This document shows, piece by piece, positions 34,906 to 43,578 of a stretch of DNA of 64,000 nucleotides. The notes under the pieces were generated by a model that was given only the letters and a program-made list of their open reading frames with translations, made no database searches and was not told the origin of the DNA. Origin of the DNA: Gammaproteobacteria bacterium (GTDB lineage Bacteria; Pseudomonadota; Gammaproteobacteria; Pseudomonadales; Azotimanducaceae); assembly GCA_020832085.1 (NCBI GenBank), contig JAFIFJ010000134.1, positions 44,023-108,022 on the forward strand, given 5' to 3'. Numbering within the stretch: position 1 is the stretch's first letter; each line of letters starts with the position of its first letter. Both the position numbers and the translations under genes were made by a program.

Positions 34906-34961
34906 GGGCGGCACTGCTACAGGAACTCGGCCGAAGAGACTAGCACGCTGCCTCGCGTGGA

Positions 34962-34979
34962 CCTTGATCGAGGTCAAGG
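34962..34979. promoter_or_regulatory. ANR/Dnr/FNR-like box
   Basis: CCTTGATCGAGGTCAAGG contains TTGATCGAGGTCAA, which fits the FNR-family consensus TTGATNNNNATCAA at nine of ten fixed positions and matches the P. aeruginosa ANR/Dnr variant TTGATNNNNGTCAA. It is a near-perfect dyad. It is 57 bp upstream of the CYTH-like gene and about 200 bp upstream of the Mrp operon, so either could be oxygen- or nitric-oxide-regulated. Confidence 0.55.
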
Positions 34980-35033
34980 CTTGCCGTCTGACCTCTCTGA
35001 ATCAGCGCAGGCCGCTGTGATGCGCTCGCTCCC

Positions 35034-35082
35034 GACCCGTTGACGTGATCCAGATCCCAGACCCGTTGACGTGATCCAGATC
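35034..35082. repeat. 26-bp direct repeat before the Mrp operon
   Basis: A 26-bp unit starting GACCCGTTGACGTGATCCAG occurs at 35034-35059 and again as 23 bp at 35060-35082, directly upstream of the first mrp gene. It may be a duplicated operator (each copy contains GTTGACGTGATCCAGATC) or a simple tandem duplication. No consensus regulator was recognised. Confidence 0.6.
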
Positions 35083-35181
35083 ATGCCCCGGCGAGGCACG
35101 TGTGAGAGCATGAGGTTCCTGGCACGTGTTCGAGTTCTCGACAAGATGACACAGTTGCTCGGCAGCACAGGCATCCGCCGG

Positions 35182-35691
35182 ATGATGGCAGACCTGCCCG
35201 CCCTGGGCGCAAGGTTGGCCTTGCTGGCTGCGATCTGGTGGGTGCTCACGGGCGGCAGCCTCAGTGCCTGGGTCTGGGGCGTCCCCGCCGTCCTGATTGC
35301 AGCGTGCCTGCGCCCCGGACTCGGCAGCGGCGGCGCCTGGCGCTGGAGCCTCATGGGGCTGCTGCGGTTTGTCCCCGTATTCGCCTGGTACAACGTGCGC
35401 GGAGCGCTCGACGTTGCCGTCCTCGCCCTGCACCCTCGACGCCGACCCGATCCCGTCCTGCTCGGTTTCCCGCTGCGACTGCCGCCGGGACCGTCGCGGG
35501 TGTTCATGACCAATCTCATCAATCTGCTGCCCGGCACCCTGAGCACCAATCTCACCGCGCAAGGGATCGAGATCCACGTTCTCGCTGGCTCCGATGCGAA
35601 CATCCGGATTCTGACGATACTGGAGCGGCGCGTGGCTGATCTCTTCGCCCTTCCCCCCGCTCCCGACGCGCCTTGGGCTGCGAAGCGATGA
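35182..35691 (+). CDS. mrpE: Mrp-type Na+/H+ antiporter subunit E
   Basis: First gene of a seven-gene antiporter operon. The 169-residue product opens with one or two membrane helices (LALLAAIWWVLTGG, AWVWGVPAVLIAA), then the conserved MrpE tail: VFMTNLINLLPGTLSTNLTAQGIEIHVL. MrpE helps assemble the Mrp complex in the inner membrane. The start is uncertain because the frame is open to 35071; ATG 35182 gives the family length. The stop overlaps the mrpF ATG by 4 bp (35688-35691), an indication of translational coupling. Confidence 0.88.
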   Translation: MMADLPALGARLALLAAIWWVLTGGSLSAWVWGVPAVLIAACLRPGLGSGGAWRWSLMGLLRFVPVFAWYNVRGALDVAVLALHPRRRPDPVLLGFPLRLPPGPSRVFMTNLINLLPGTLSTNLTAQGIEIHVLAGSDANIRILTILERRVADLFALPPAPDAPWAAKR

Positions 35692-35975
35692 CCGCCTTCT
35701 ATTTGGCCGGCGCCCTGTTCCTCCTCGCCAACGTGGTCGTGGCCCTGGCCCGTGTCCTGCGCGGGCCCACGGCCGCGGATCGCATGCTGAGTGGCGCCTT
35801 GATGGGGACCACGGCGGTGGCCGTTCTGCTGCTGCTCTACGGCGCGACCGGCATCGAAGCCCTGATCGACGTGGCGCTGATCTTTGCCATTCTCGCCGCC
35901 ATGGCAGTGGTCACCTTCGTGCGCCGGACCTGGCCTGAAGATGCCGACGAAGACAGGCCGAGGGAGGAGCCATGA
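35688..35975 (+). CDS. mrpF: Mrp-type antiporter subunit F
   Basis: A 95-residue membrane protein with three helices, typical of MrpF/PhaF: FYLAGALFLLANVVVALARVLRGPTAADRM, VAVLLLLYGATGIEALIDVALIFAILA. The RVLRGPTAADR motif and IDVALIFAIL match the family strongly. Encoded between mrpE and mrpG with 4-bp overlaps on both sides (ATGA at 35688-35691 and 35972-35975). MrpF is a structural subunit near the ion path; exact role unknown. Confidence 0.93.
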   Translation: MTAFYLAGALFLLANVVVALARVLRGPTAADRMLSGALMGTTAVAVLLLLYGATGIEALIDVALIFAILAAMAVVTFVRRTWPEDADEDRPREEP

Positions 35976-36265
35976 GCGCGCTGGCCGGAGTCGTGCTCAT
36001 CGTCATGGGCCTATTGTTCTTTCTGTCAGGCACCGTCGGCCTGCTGCGTTTTCCCGACGTTTTCACCCGCCTGCACGCGATCAGCAAGGCCGACACGCTG
36101 GCACTCGGCCTGGTCTGCGCGGGCCTCGCCCTGCACGCGGACTACGGGGCACTGCAACTGAAGCTGTTGCTGATCTGGCTGCTCGTGATCGTCTCCGGCG
36201 CCACCTGCTCGAGCCTGATTGCGCGCGCTGCCCTCGCCCACGGCATCCGCCCCTGGCAGCGGTGA
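35972..36265 (+). CDS. mrpG: Mrp-type antiporter subunit G
   Basis: A 97-residue, three-helix membrane protein with the MrpG/PhaG signature LFFLSGTVGLLRFPDVFTRLHAISKADTLALG. Its start ATG overlaps the mrpF stop. It precedes the DUF4040-MrpB fusion by 7 bp, so the order E-F-G-B continues without pause. MrpG is a conserved core subunit needed for complex stability. Confidence 0.93.
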   Translation: MSALAGVVLIVMGLLFFLSGTVGLLRFPDVFTRLHAISKADTLALGLVCAGLALHADYGALQLKLLLIWLLVIVSGATCSSLIARAALAHGIRPWQR

Positions 36266-36272
36266 GGATCTG

Positions 36273-37208
36273 ATGCATCCCGTCGAAATGCTCTTCGACG
36301 CCCTGCTGCTGCTCAGCATGGTCGTTCTGGCATGGCAGGGCGTGCACGCCCGCAACCTGTTTCGTGCGGTGGTCAGCTTCATGATGTTCGGCCTGCTGAC
36401 AGCCGTGGCCTGGGTGCGGCTGGAGGCGCCGGATATCGCCCTCGCCGAGGCTGCGCTGGGTGCCGGTCTCACCGGCGCCCTGCTGCTGGCAACATTGGGG
36501 CGACTGGATCAGGGGGGGCGCGCGACGCGCCTGAGGACAACCTTCATGCGGTTCAGTCTGCCCTGGATGGCACTCGGCCTCGCGGGCACCACGCTCCTGC
36601 TGGCGGTGACGCTGGCGCTGCCGGCACCCGGCCTGGACGAAGCGGTACTCCGCGCCATGCCTGCGGCAGGGGTCGATTCACCCGTAACGGCGGTGCTGCT
36701 GAACTTTCGAGCCTGGGACACGCTGCTGGAAATCGCCGTGATGCTGCTGGCCGTGGTCGCGCTCTGGTCCCTGGGTCAGGACGTACTCGCGAGCACGCCG
36801 CGGTTGCCGGCACCCGCCCTGCCGGCGCTGGTGCGCCTGCTGTTCCCGTTGTTTCTACTGAGCACCTTCTATCTGCTCTGGCGTGGGGGCCACGGCCCCG
36901 GCGGCGCCTTTCCGGCAGGCGCCCTGCTCGCTGCGGGTCTGGTGCTGGCACTGTTGGCCGGAGCCCGGGTACCGGAGCGGATGACCGGTGCACCGCTGCG
37001 TTGTGCCCTGGCCGCCGGACTGTTGGCATTCCTGATGGTTGCGGTCGGCGTGATGGCGGACCGTGGGGTGTTTTTCGCCTATCCGCCGCAGCATGCACCC
37101 ATCCTGATCGCCATGGTCGAGATCGCGGCCGGCCTGTCCATCGGCGTGATGCTCACGGCCCTGTTCCTCGGCGGCGAGCCCACGGACGTCGAGGGAGGAC
37201 CCTCGTGA
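36273..37208 (+). CDS. mrpB: DUF4040-MnhB fused antiporter subunit
   Basis: A 311-residue membrane protein with two parts. The first third (LFRAVVSFMMFGLLTAVAWVRLEAPDIALAEAALG through LLLATL) is the DUF4040 domain equal to the C-terminal part of MrpA. The rest contains MnhB helices (LVRLLFPLFLLSTFYLLWRGG and GPGGAFPAGALLAAG) as in MrpB. In the archaeal Mbh system these are separate MbhD/E and MbhF proteins, so this is a fusion of that order. ATG 36273 follows GGTGAGGATC. The TGA overlaps the GTG of mrpC. Confidence 0.9.
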   Translation: MHPVEMLFDALLLLSMVVLAWQGVHARNLFRAVVSFMMFGLLTAVAWVRLEAPDIALAEAALGAGLTGALLLATLGRLDQGGRATRLRTTFMRFSLPWMALGLAGTTLLLAVTLALPAPGLDEAVLRAMPAAGVDSPVTAVLLNFRAWDTLLEIAVMLLAVVALWSLGQDVLASTPRLPAPALPALVRLLFPLFLLSTFYLLWRGGHGPGGAFPAGALLAAGLVLALLAGARVPERMTGAPLRCALAAGLLAFLMVAVGVMADRGVFFAYPPQHAPILIAMVEIAAGLSIGVMLTALFLGGEPTDVEGGPS

Positions 37209-37483
37209 GCCTGCCGCCTGGGACGCTGTTCCTGCTTGCCGCGGCCCTGCTGTTCGCCATCGGTGCCCATGGCCTGGTGACCTGCCGTCATCTCCTGCGC
37301 AAGGTGCTGGCCCTGAACGTCGCCACAACAGGTGTCTTCCTGCTCCTGGTCACCCTGGGCCGCAGCGGCACAGCGGTGGACCCCGTGCCCCACGCCATGG
37401 TGCTGACCGGAATCGTCGTGGCATTGAGCACGACTGCCGTGGCGCTGGGACTGATCGTCCGACTTCAGCGGCAACGGCCCTGA
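37205..37483 (+). CDS. mrpC: Mrp-type antiporter subunit C, NuoK-like
   Basis: A 92-residue membrane protein like NuoK/MrpC with three helices and conserved carboxylates and cationic residues (LFLLAAALLFAIGAHGLVTCRHLLRKVLALNVATTGVFLL). The GTG start overlaps the mrpB stop (GTGA, 37205-37208), a TTG/GTG-type coupling typical for these operons. MrpC contributes to the ion-translocation path. Confidence 0.92.
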   Translation: MSLPPGTLFLLAAALLFAIGAHGLVTCRHLLRKVLALNVATTGVFLLLVTLGRSGTAVDPVPHAMVLTGIVVALSTTAVALGLIVRLQRQRP

Positions 37484-37487
37484 ATCC

Positions 37488-38954
37488 ATGGGCCTGCCGT
37501 CCACCGCCACCCTGGTCGTCATCCTCGTAACGCTGCCCCTGGCCACAGCGACCGTGCTGTTCGCCAGCGGGCGGCAGCCAAGAACCCTGATCCTCGCAGC
37601 GGCACTGCTGCTGGCCTGCGCGGCGCTGGCCCTAGGCGTCAACGTGCAACTCGAAGGGATCAGCGTCCATCCCATCGGTGGCTGGACGGCGCCGCTGGGC
37701 ATTCACTGGCAGGTCACGCCGTCGGGGACGGTCATGCTCGTCGTCACCGCCCTGGTCGGGCTCGCCGGGGCCGTCTACGGGACAGGGTACTTCCTGCACC
37801 GGGCCGGCCCCGAGGGGCGCATGGCACGGGTCTTCATGCCCCTGTGGCTGTTCGCCTGGGGCGGACTGAACGCCCTGTTCGTGGCCGCGGATCTGTTCAA
37901 TCTCTACGTGGCGCTGGAAGTGATGACTCTGGCTTCGGTGGCCCTGGTCGCCCTGTCAGCCCGACGTCTGGCGCTGCAGGCAGCCATGCGCTACCTGCTT
38001 GCGGGCCTGTTCGGATCGATGATCTATCTGCTCGGAGTAGCGCTGCTCTACGGCCAGTATGGCGTCCTCGATCTCGATGCCCTCGCCGCAGTGATGGATC
38101 CGCAGGACCCGGGCAGCCGCGCCGGCGCCGTGGCCCTGACCGTGGGTCTGCTGGCAAAGGCTGCGATCTTTCCGCTGCACTTCTGGCTGCCGGGAGCCCA
38201 CGGCCGGGCCGAACCACCGGTCAGCGCGATGCTCTCCGGGCTGGTGGTGGCCGCGGCGTTCTATCTGCTGCTGCGACTCTGGTTCGGTCCGCTCGCGGGC
38301 CTGCTGAACTTCGGGGTGGGAGCGATGCTCGGAACCCTGGGTGCCGGAGCATTGCTCTGGGGAGGCGTGCTGGCACTGCTGCAGCGGCGCCTGAAAATGA
38401 TGGTGGCCTACTCCACTGTCTCCCAGTTCGGTTTCGCCATGCTGGTGTTTCCCCTGGCAACGGCTGCAAACCGCGACGCCGTGGTCGCTGGCGGCACGCT
38501 GCTGCTGGCCAACCACGCCCTGGCCAAGGCAGCGCTGTTCCTGGCGGCCGGCACCCTCGTCCGCGCCAGCGCCAGCGACCGGATCGGCAACCTGGTGGGG
38601 TTCTCCGGCCGCGCTCGCTGGGCCTGGCTGGCGGTGATCCTGGCCTCCGCCGCGCTGATCGGCGTGCCGCCGACGCTGGGTTTCAGCGCCAAATGGCTGC
38701 TGCTTCAGGCCGCCATCGCAGAAGGCGCCTGGGTATGGCTCGGGGTCATGCTCGGCGGAACGCTTCTGACCTTCGCCTACCTCGGTCGACTGCTGGAACG
38801 AGCGCTCCTCGACCCCGCACCCGAACCCACTCGGCCACCGCTGCTGACGCTGGCACTGCTGCTGCCGGCACTGCTCCTGGCCCTGCTGGCCTGCGTTCTG
38901 GGCCTGTGGGCGCTGGACGATGACATGCCCACTCAATGGATACCCGGGTCATGA
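37488..38954 (+). CDS. mrpD: antiporter-like proton-conducting subunit, MrpD-type
   Basis: NuoN/NuoM/MrpD-type subunit, 488 residues and about 14 helices. The key charged residues are intact: Glu144 in FNLYVALEVMTLAS (TM5), Lys in LLAKAAIFPLHFWLPGAHG (TM7), and LANHALAKAALFLAAG (TM12). The VSAMLSGLVVAAAFYLLLR segment is the conserved antiporter signature. This subunit should couple proton and sodium movement. It starts 4 bp after mrpC. Confidence 0.93.
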   Translation: MGLPSTATLVVILVTLPLATATVLFASGRQPRTLILAAALLLACAALALGVNVQLEGISVHPIGGWTAPLGIHWQVTPSGTVMLVVTALVGLAGAVYGTGYFLHRAGPEGRMARVFMPLWLFAWGGLNALFVAADLFNLYVALEVMTLASVALVALSARRLALQAAMRYLLAGLFGSMIYLLGVALLYGQYGVLDLDALAAVMDPQDPGSRAGAVALTVGLLAKAAIFPLHFWLPGAHGRAEPPVSAMLSGLVVAAAFYLLLRLWFGPLAGLLNFGVGAMLGTLGAGALLWGGVLALLQRRLKMMVAYSTVSQFGFAMLVFPLATAANRDAVVAGGTLLLANHALAKAALFLAAGTLVRASASDRIGNLVGFSGRARWAWLAVILASAALIGVPPTLGFSAKWLLLQAAIAEGAWVWLGVMLGGTLLTFAYLGRLLERALLDPAPEPTRPPLLTLALLLPALLLALLACVLGLWALDDDMPTQWIPGS

Positions 38955-40504
38955 CGGCCGCAGCACTGCTGGCACCCTGGGTCGCGCTGGGTCTGCTGCT
39001 GTGGCCACTCAGCCGCCGTCTGGGCCTCGCCGTCGCGCCCTGGACGGCCCTGCCCGCGCTGCTGCTGGCCCTGGCAGCGGGTGAAGTCGCAGCGGTGAGA
39101 CTGGGTCCCCTGGTCTTCCAAGCCGATGACCTCGGTCGCGCCTTTCTGTTGTTCTCGGCGCTGATCTGGTGGCTGGCAGGCCTTTTCGCCGGCAGCTGGA
39201 TGCGCGGTCGACCCGACCGGTTGCCCTTCACCGTGGTCTGGCTGACGACTCTGGGCGGCAGTATTGCCTTGCTGCTGGCAGAGAACCTGCTGAGCTTCTA
39301 CGTCGGCTTCGCCATCGCCAGCCTCGCTGCCTGGGGACTGGTGCTGGCAGGGGATGATGTAGGCCGGAGCCGTCCCGCCGCCCGGATCTATCTGTACCTG
39401 ATGGCCATTTCGGAGGTCGCGCTGCTGACAGGCATTGCTGCGGCGGCGACGATGGACGCACTCGCCTTCGCCAGCCTGACCACCACGGGCACAGGCAATC
39501 TGGCACTCGCGGCCTTCGCGCTGGGCTTTGCCATCAAGCTCGGCGTGCTCGGTGTCCACGGGTGGCTGCCCCTGGCCCATGCCGCGGCACCTGTGCCGGC
39601 CAGCGCGGTGTTGAGCGCCGTCCTGATCAAGGCGGGCCTGCTCGGTTGGTTGCGGGTGTTGCCGTCTGACGCCTCCACCCTGGAACCCTGGACCTTCGCG
39701 CTGGCGCTGCTCGGCTTTGCCGCGGTCTTTTATGGGGCGCTGCAGGGTATCCGCCGCGATCATCCCAAGGAAGTTCTGGCCTTCTCGACGGTCAGCCAGG
39801 TCGGTCTGCTGCTGGTCGCCATCGCCCTGGGCATGCTCGACGCAAACTTCGACGGCCAGCTGATGGCCTTCCTCGCAGGCCATCACGCCCTGGCGAAAGC
39901 AGCGGCCTTCCTCGGCCTGGGCATGCTCGCGACGGCGTCCGGTGGCCTTCGCATCGGCGTGCTGCTGGGCCTGGCCGCCGCGGGACTGGTGCTGATCGGC
40001 GCGCCACTGAGCAGCGGTGCAGTGGCGAAATCCCTGCTCGAAGCAGGCCTTGGCAGCAGCGGCTGGCCGGCTGCCTTCGCGGCGGCACTCACCTTATCAG
40101 CGACGGCAACCACGCTGCTCATGCTGCGCTTCGGCGTCCTGGCTCTGCGCTATCCGTCAACCCGGACGCCGAGCCCGGGACTCTGGTTGCCGTGGGCATT
40201 GCTGCTGCTCTCGATGCTGCTGGCACCCTGGTGGTTGCCAGGCGCCCGCGGCCTCGCGCCCGTCAGCGCCGCTCAGATCTGGCCCGCAGTGCTGGCGCTC
40301 GCCATGGCCATCGGCGTGATGCGCCTCAGTTTGCCCGTTGTCAGACCCGGTGGATTGCTTCGCGCACTCCGGGCCAGATGGCCCGGCGTGCGGCCGAGTC
40401 GCATCGTCCACATGGAACGCTGGCTGCTGCGCTGGACGAGCGTGGGCCGGATGATGCTGATCATGGCCCTCGCCATGCTGGGCCTGCTCTTTCTTGACCC
40501 GTAA
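38951..40504 (+). CDS. second antiporter-like subunit, TM5 Glu missing
   Basis: A second MrpD/NuoM-like protein, 517 residues, with its ATG overlapping the mrpD stop. The TM7 Lys (AIKLGVLGVHGWLPLAH), the PVPASAVLSAVLIKAG segment and the TM12 Lys (AGHHALAKAAAFL) are present, but TM5 reads ENLLSFYVGFAIASLAAW: by alignment with NuoL NLLLMYLGWEGVGLCSY, Ala121 replaces the key Glu. It may have lost proton coupling or act mainly structurally. It stands where MbhH-like or MrpA-like subunits would be expected. Start 38951 chosen for the stop overlap; ATG 38936 is also possible. Confidence 0.88.
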   Translation: MTAAALLAPWVALGLLLWPLSRRLGLAVAPWTALPALLLALAAGEVAAVRLGPLVFQADDLGRAFLLFSALIWWLAGLFAGSWMRGRPDRLPFTVVWLTTLGGSIALLLAENLLSFYVGFAIASLAAWGLVLAGDDVGRSRPAARIYLYLMAISEVALLTGIAAAATMDALAFASLTTTGTGNLALAAFALGFAIKLGVLGVHGWLPLAHAAAPVPASAVLSAVLIKAGLLGWLRVLPSDASTLEPWTFALALLGFAAVFYGALQGIRRDHPKEVLAFSTVSQVGLLLVAIALGMLDANFDGQLMAFLAGHHALAKAAAFLGLGMLATASGGLRIGVLLGLAAAGLVLIGAPLSSGAVAKSLLEAGLGSSGWPAAFAAALTLSATATTLLMLRFGVLALRYPSTRTPSPGLWLPWALLLLSMLLAPWWLPGARGLAPVSAAQIWPAVLALAMAIGVMRLSLPVVRPGGLLRALRARWPGVRPSRIVHMERWLLRWTSVGRMMLIMALAMLGLLFLDP

Positions 40505-40551
40505 CGCCGATCACCAGGCCATGCCGCGGCCGGGATCGAATCTGCGACGCC

Positions 40552-41163
40552 TCACCGCGCCTGACCCTGGTACTCGGAGTTCGGGCGCATATCGACGGCG
40601 GTGGCGAGACGATTGGTCATGTTGAAGAACGCCGCCACCGCGGCGATGTCCCAGATGGCGCGATCACTGAAGCCTGCGTCCCGCAGCGCCTGTCGATCGG
40701 CTTCCTCGACGGTTTCCGGCGCCTGGGTCATCTGCACGGCAAACTCCAGCATGGCACGCTGGGGCTCGGTGAGCTTCGCGCTGCGGAAATTCATCACCAT
40801 CTGCTCACCGAACTCGGGATCACCGGAGAGCTGGCGTACCGCGGCACCATGGGCAGTGAGGCAGTAGTAGCAGCGGTTCTCGGAGGACACCGCCACCGCG
40901 ATCATCTCCCGTTCGAGCTTGGACAGTGGCGAGTCCGCCAGCATCAGGTCGTTGTAGAAGGCCACGAAGCTCGCGAGCTTATCGGGATCAAAACTGTAGC
41001 TGCGCAGGACGTTGGGCACGAAGCCGAGGCGCTCGTCGCAGCGCTCGAAGTAGGTGCGCATGTCGTCTGGCAGGTCACCAGGGTCCGTTTCCGGAAGATC
41101 GAGTGCATGGGGCGCAGTCGTTTTGGGTGGCTTCGGCCCCTTCTTTCCATGGTGCTTCGACAC
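40552..41163 (-). CDS. AhpD-like alkylhydroperoxidase, peroxidase-related
   Basis: Carboxymuconolactone decarboxylase/AhpD-fold protein, 203 residues. The catalytic CYYCLTAHG motif (CxxC plus His) lies about mid-protein, preceded by LEREMIAVAVSSEN, a typical AhpD segment. The neighbour of the motif, GAAVRQLSGDPE, suggests the peroxidase-related family. An N-terminal basic leader (KHHGKKGPKPPK) of about 25 residues is unusual. I chose the GTG at 41163, which has AGAAGGGAA upstream; the frame is open to 41322. It likely reduces organic or other peroxides in the cytosol. Confidence 0.87.
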   Translation of the reverse strand: MSKHHGKKGPKPPKTTAPHALDLPETDPGDLPDDMRTYFERCDERLGFVPNVLRSYSFDPDKLASFVAFYNDLMLADSPLSKLEREMIAVAVSSENRCYYCLTAHGAAVRQLSGDPEFGEQMVMNFRSAKLTEPQRAMLEFAVQMTQAPETVEEADRQALRDAGFSDRAIWDIAAVAAFFNMTNRLATAVDMRPNSEYQGQAR

Positions 41164-41313
41164 GGGTGGTTCCCTTCTGAGTGACCGACGATCCGGCAGA
41201 GACCGCAATGTATCAAGATTCAAGCACCAGATTCCGCCCCGCCCGAGAGGGAGTGACCTGCGAAGGTGGCTCGCCCATACTCCGTCGATGCTTTGTGCTG
41301 CAGGGTGCCCACC

Positions 41314-41760
41314 ATGCGCCACCTTCTGATCGCTGCCCTGGTCCTGATCACATCAGCAGCACCGGCTCTCAGCGCCGGCGGCGCCACCGGCTACTGGCGC
41401 ACCATCGACGACAGCAGCGGCGAGGCACGCTCCATCGTCCACATCGAAGACCATGACGGGGAGCTGCGCGGCCGCATCGTCCGTCTGATCAATCCGCCGG
41501 AGCCGGACCCGGTCTGCGACCGCTGCAGCGGCGACAAGCACAATGCCCCGGTGGAGGGCCTGGAGATACTCTGGGGCTTCGAGGAGAGCCGGCCCGGGCA
41601 GGAATGGACGGGCGGTCAGTTGCTGGACCCTGAGAACGGTCGCATCTACCGCGGCCGCTTGCGCAGTCAGAATGACGGCAGCCGCCTGGAAGTGCGTGGC
41701 TTCATCGGCTCACCGCTTTTGGGGCGCAGTCAGCTCTGGCAGCGGGACGACGGTCCCTGA
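41314..41760 (+). CDS. DUF2147 periplasmic protein
   Basis: A 148-residue secreted protein: residues 1-20 (HLLIAALVLITSAAPALSAG) form a signal peptide. The body has the DUF2147 pattern: GYWRTIDDSSGEARSIVHIE, GRIVRLINPPEPDPVCDRCSGD, and a beta-rich C-terminal half with GGQLLDPENGRIYRGRLR. The two cysteines in CDRC could bind metal or form a disulfide. Function is unknown in the family; members are thought to be beta-barrel lipocalin-like folds. Divergent from the AhpD-like gene. Confidence 0.88.
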   Translation: MRHLLIAALVLITSAAPALSAGGATGYWRTIDDSSGEARSIVHIEDHDGELRGRIVRLINPPEPDPVCDRCSGDKHNAPVEGLEILWGFEESRPGQEWTGGQLLDPENGRIYRGRLRSQNDGSRLEVRGFIGSPLLGRSQLWQRDDGP

Positions 41761-41852
41761 CGACGACGATACTGAGGGGATGCCGTCCGGCGCCATGATT
41801 GGCTCATGGGCGAAAGCACTCCCGGAGCCTGCAAACCACCGGGAGTGATTCA

Positions 41853-43454
41853 TCACCGCCAACGTCGACGCCGACGCTGGCTGACATGGTTTGCATTCCG
41901 TTCGATGCATCGCGCCATGGCCTGACCGATGTCGGCCGCGACACGTATGCCCTGAGCGAAGGGCTGATCGTGCATGAGATAGGGGATGGCTCCGAGACTG
42001 ATCCTTCCTGCAAAGGGTGAAGGTGCGATCAGTGTGTAGTCCTCATCCACCTCAGGGATTTCACAATCCACACTCAGCAAGGCTGCACGAAGAGTCGGGA
42101 ACGGCAGATTCCTCGTGGTCAGTGGTTCCTGCCCGCGTGCGTCGATGAAGGTATCAAACACCCAAGTCCTGCCCCGTGCCTCGATCACGGTCCTGCCAGC
42201 GTCCAGTCCCAGCGAGTAATCCTCTCCCAACGCCAGAATGGACAGCATTCCGGCATCCCGAAGCGCCAGCAGGCGGCGAATGGACTCTGACGGCACGGCC
42301 GCGTAGTTGTCGACAAAGACCCTCTTCAATCCGCGATCGAAGCGATGGCGATCTGCATCCGATAGGTCAGGGACGATGTCTTCCACGGCTTCATGCATCC
42401 GCAGAATCGCATAGCGCCATGGCACAGTTTTCTCATCGGCCTTGTTTCGTTCGACTTCCTTCAGATTTTCCCGCGCCCAGCGGAAGGGGTCGTGGGCCTC
42501 TCGCCCAGCGAAGTAGGCGTCAGCGAAGGTGTCGGCGGTAAGATCATCCAGTTCGATGGCGCGCGCATACTCAGGGTCGGCGGAGGCGATCTCGGCTCTG
42601 AACAGGTCGTAGACCGCGTCGTACACGTTCGCAGTCGCCCCCGCCGCTGCAAGCGCCGCTGAAGTCATGTGTGCAAGCGGCTTGTGCTGAACAGGGAAGT
42701 AGAAGTCGGCCTCCGGCAGCACGCCGGTTCGCGACATCATTGTGATCTCCAACCCCTCGGAGCTGGTCTCGAACGTCAGCTCTTCGCCGCACCTGCGGCA
42801 GAAAGTGCCGTGCTGATCGACCACAGCCATCGCGGCGTCGATGGCACTGAGCGAAGCCCCCATGATCCCCACGCGCCCGGCCGGGATATCGGCGTCAATC
42901 AGACCGGACCATGGACTCGGGAAAAAGCCGCGGGAGGCGTCATCGTCATCAGGGAAGACGTGACCTGTCGCCAGGATCACGCGGTCAAAGTGGCCGTTCG
43001 TTCGACCGCCGTCCGTGACGAGGCGGATGCCACGGTCGCCCAACTCGATGTCGGTTACGTTCGTTGACTCGCACAGCGTGACCTCATGACCTTTGGCCCG
43101 GGCCCCTTCCACCAGCGCCATCAATTGCTCGCGGAAGTATTCGCCGAGCAACAGACGCGGCGTGAAAAGCCGCGCGTCCAACTGCCTCGGTTCAAGGCCA
43201 TGCTGATGCAACCTCGAAACGGGCAGCGCTTCCAACCATTGAAGATACGTGGAAGTGACCTCAGGGATCTCGAAACTGGCGATATTGGCCAGCATGCCCT
43301 TGCTCGAAACCTGCGGCGAAAAGGGCAGGCCGACCCCGGCCTCTCGCCCCCTCTCGAAGAGCCAGATCGACAGCGGTTCCTGACGCTGAACGAGTTCGCG
43401 AAATGTATAGATGCCGGTTGGACCGGTGCCGACAATGGCGATTGTCAATGGCAC
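41853..43454 (-). CDS. FAD/NAD(P)-binding oxidoreductase, NAD_binding_9 type
   Basis: Flavoprotein of 533 residues with an N-terminal dinucleotide fold IVGTGPTGIYTFREL and a second GxGxxG-like site in GIMGASLSAIDAAM. VTDGGRTNGHFDRVILATGHVFPDD resembles the FAD-linked strand-turn of the FAD/NAD(P)-binding Pfam PF13454 group. A CRRCGEEL pair of cysteines lies near residue 220-225. It probably oxidises or reduces an unknown substrate. It starts with GTG 43454. The downstream gene is DUF2147 (convergent) and upstream a catalase on the same strand. Confidence 0.85.
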   Translation of the reverse strand: MPLTIAIVGTGPTGIYTFRELVQRQEPLSIWLFERGREAGVGLPFSPQVSSKGMLANIASFEIPEVTSTYLQWLEALPVSRLHQHGLEPRQLDARLFTPRLLLGEYFREQLMALVEGARAKGHEVTLCESTNVTDIELGDRGIRLVTDGGRTNGHFDRVILATGHVFPDDDDASRGFFPSPWSGLIDADIPAGRVGIMGASLSAIDAAMAVVDQHGTFCRRCGEELTFETSSEGLEITMMSRTGVLPEADFYFPVQHKPLAHMTSAALAAAGATANVYDAVYDLFRAEIASADPEYARAIELDDLTADTFADAYFAGREAHDPFRWARENLKEVERNKADEKTVPWRYAILRMHEAVEDIVPDLSDADRHRFDRGLKRVFVDNYAAVPSESIRRLLALRDAGMLSILALGEDYSLGLDAGRTVIEARGRTWVFDTFIDARGQEPLTTRNLPFPTLRAALLSVDCEIPEVDEDYTLIAPSPFAGRISLGAIPYLMHDQPFAQGIRVAADIGQAMARCIERNANHVSQRRRRRWR

Positions 43455-43578
43455 GCTGACGCGCTCTCAAAAGGCCAGCGGTCGACCATCAGCCTGCCCC
43501 CTGCTTACGGCTTAAGATCGCCAAGCTGATCCCGATGGCGGATCGGGCACACGCATGACGATCCAAGGCAGCGACCGG

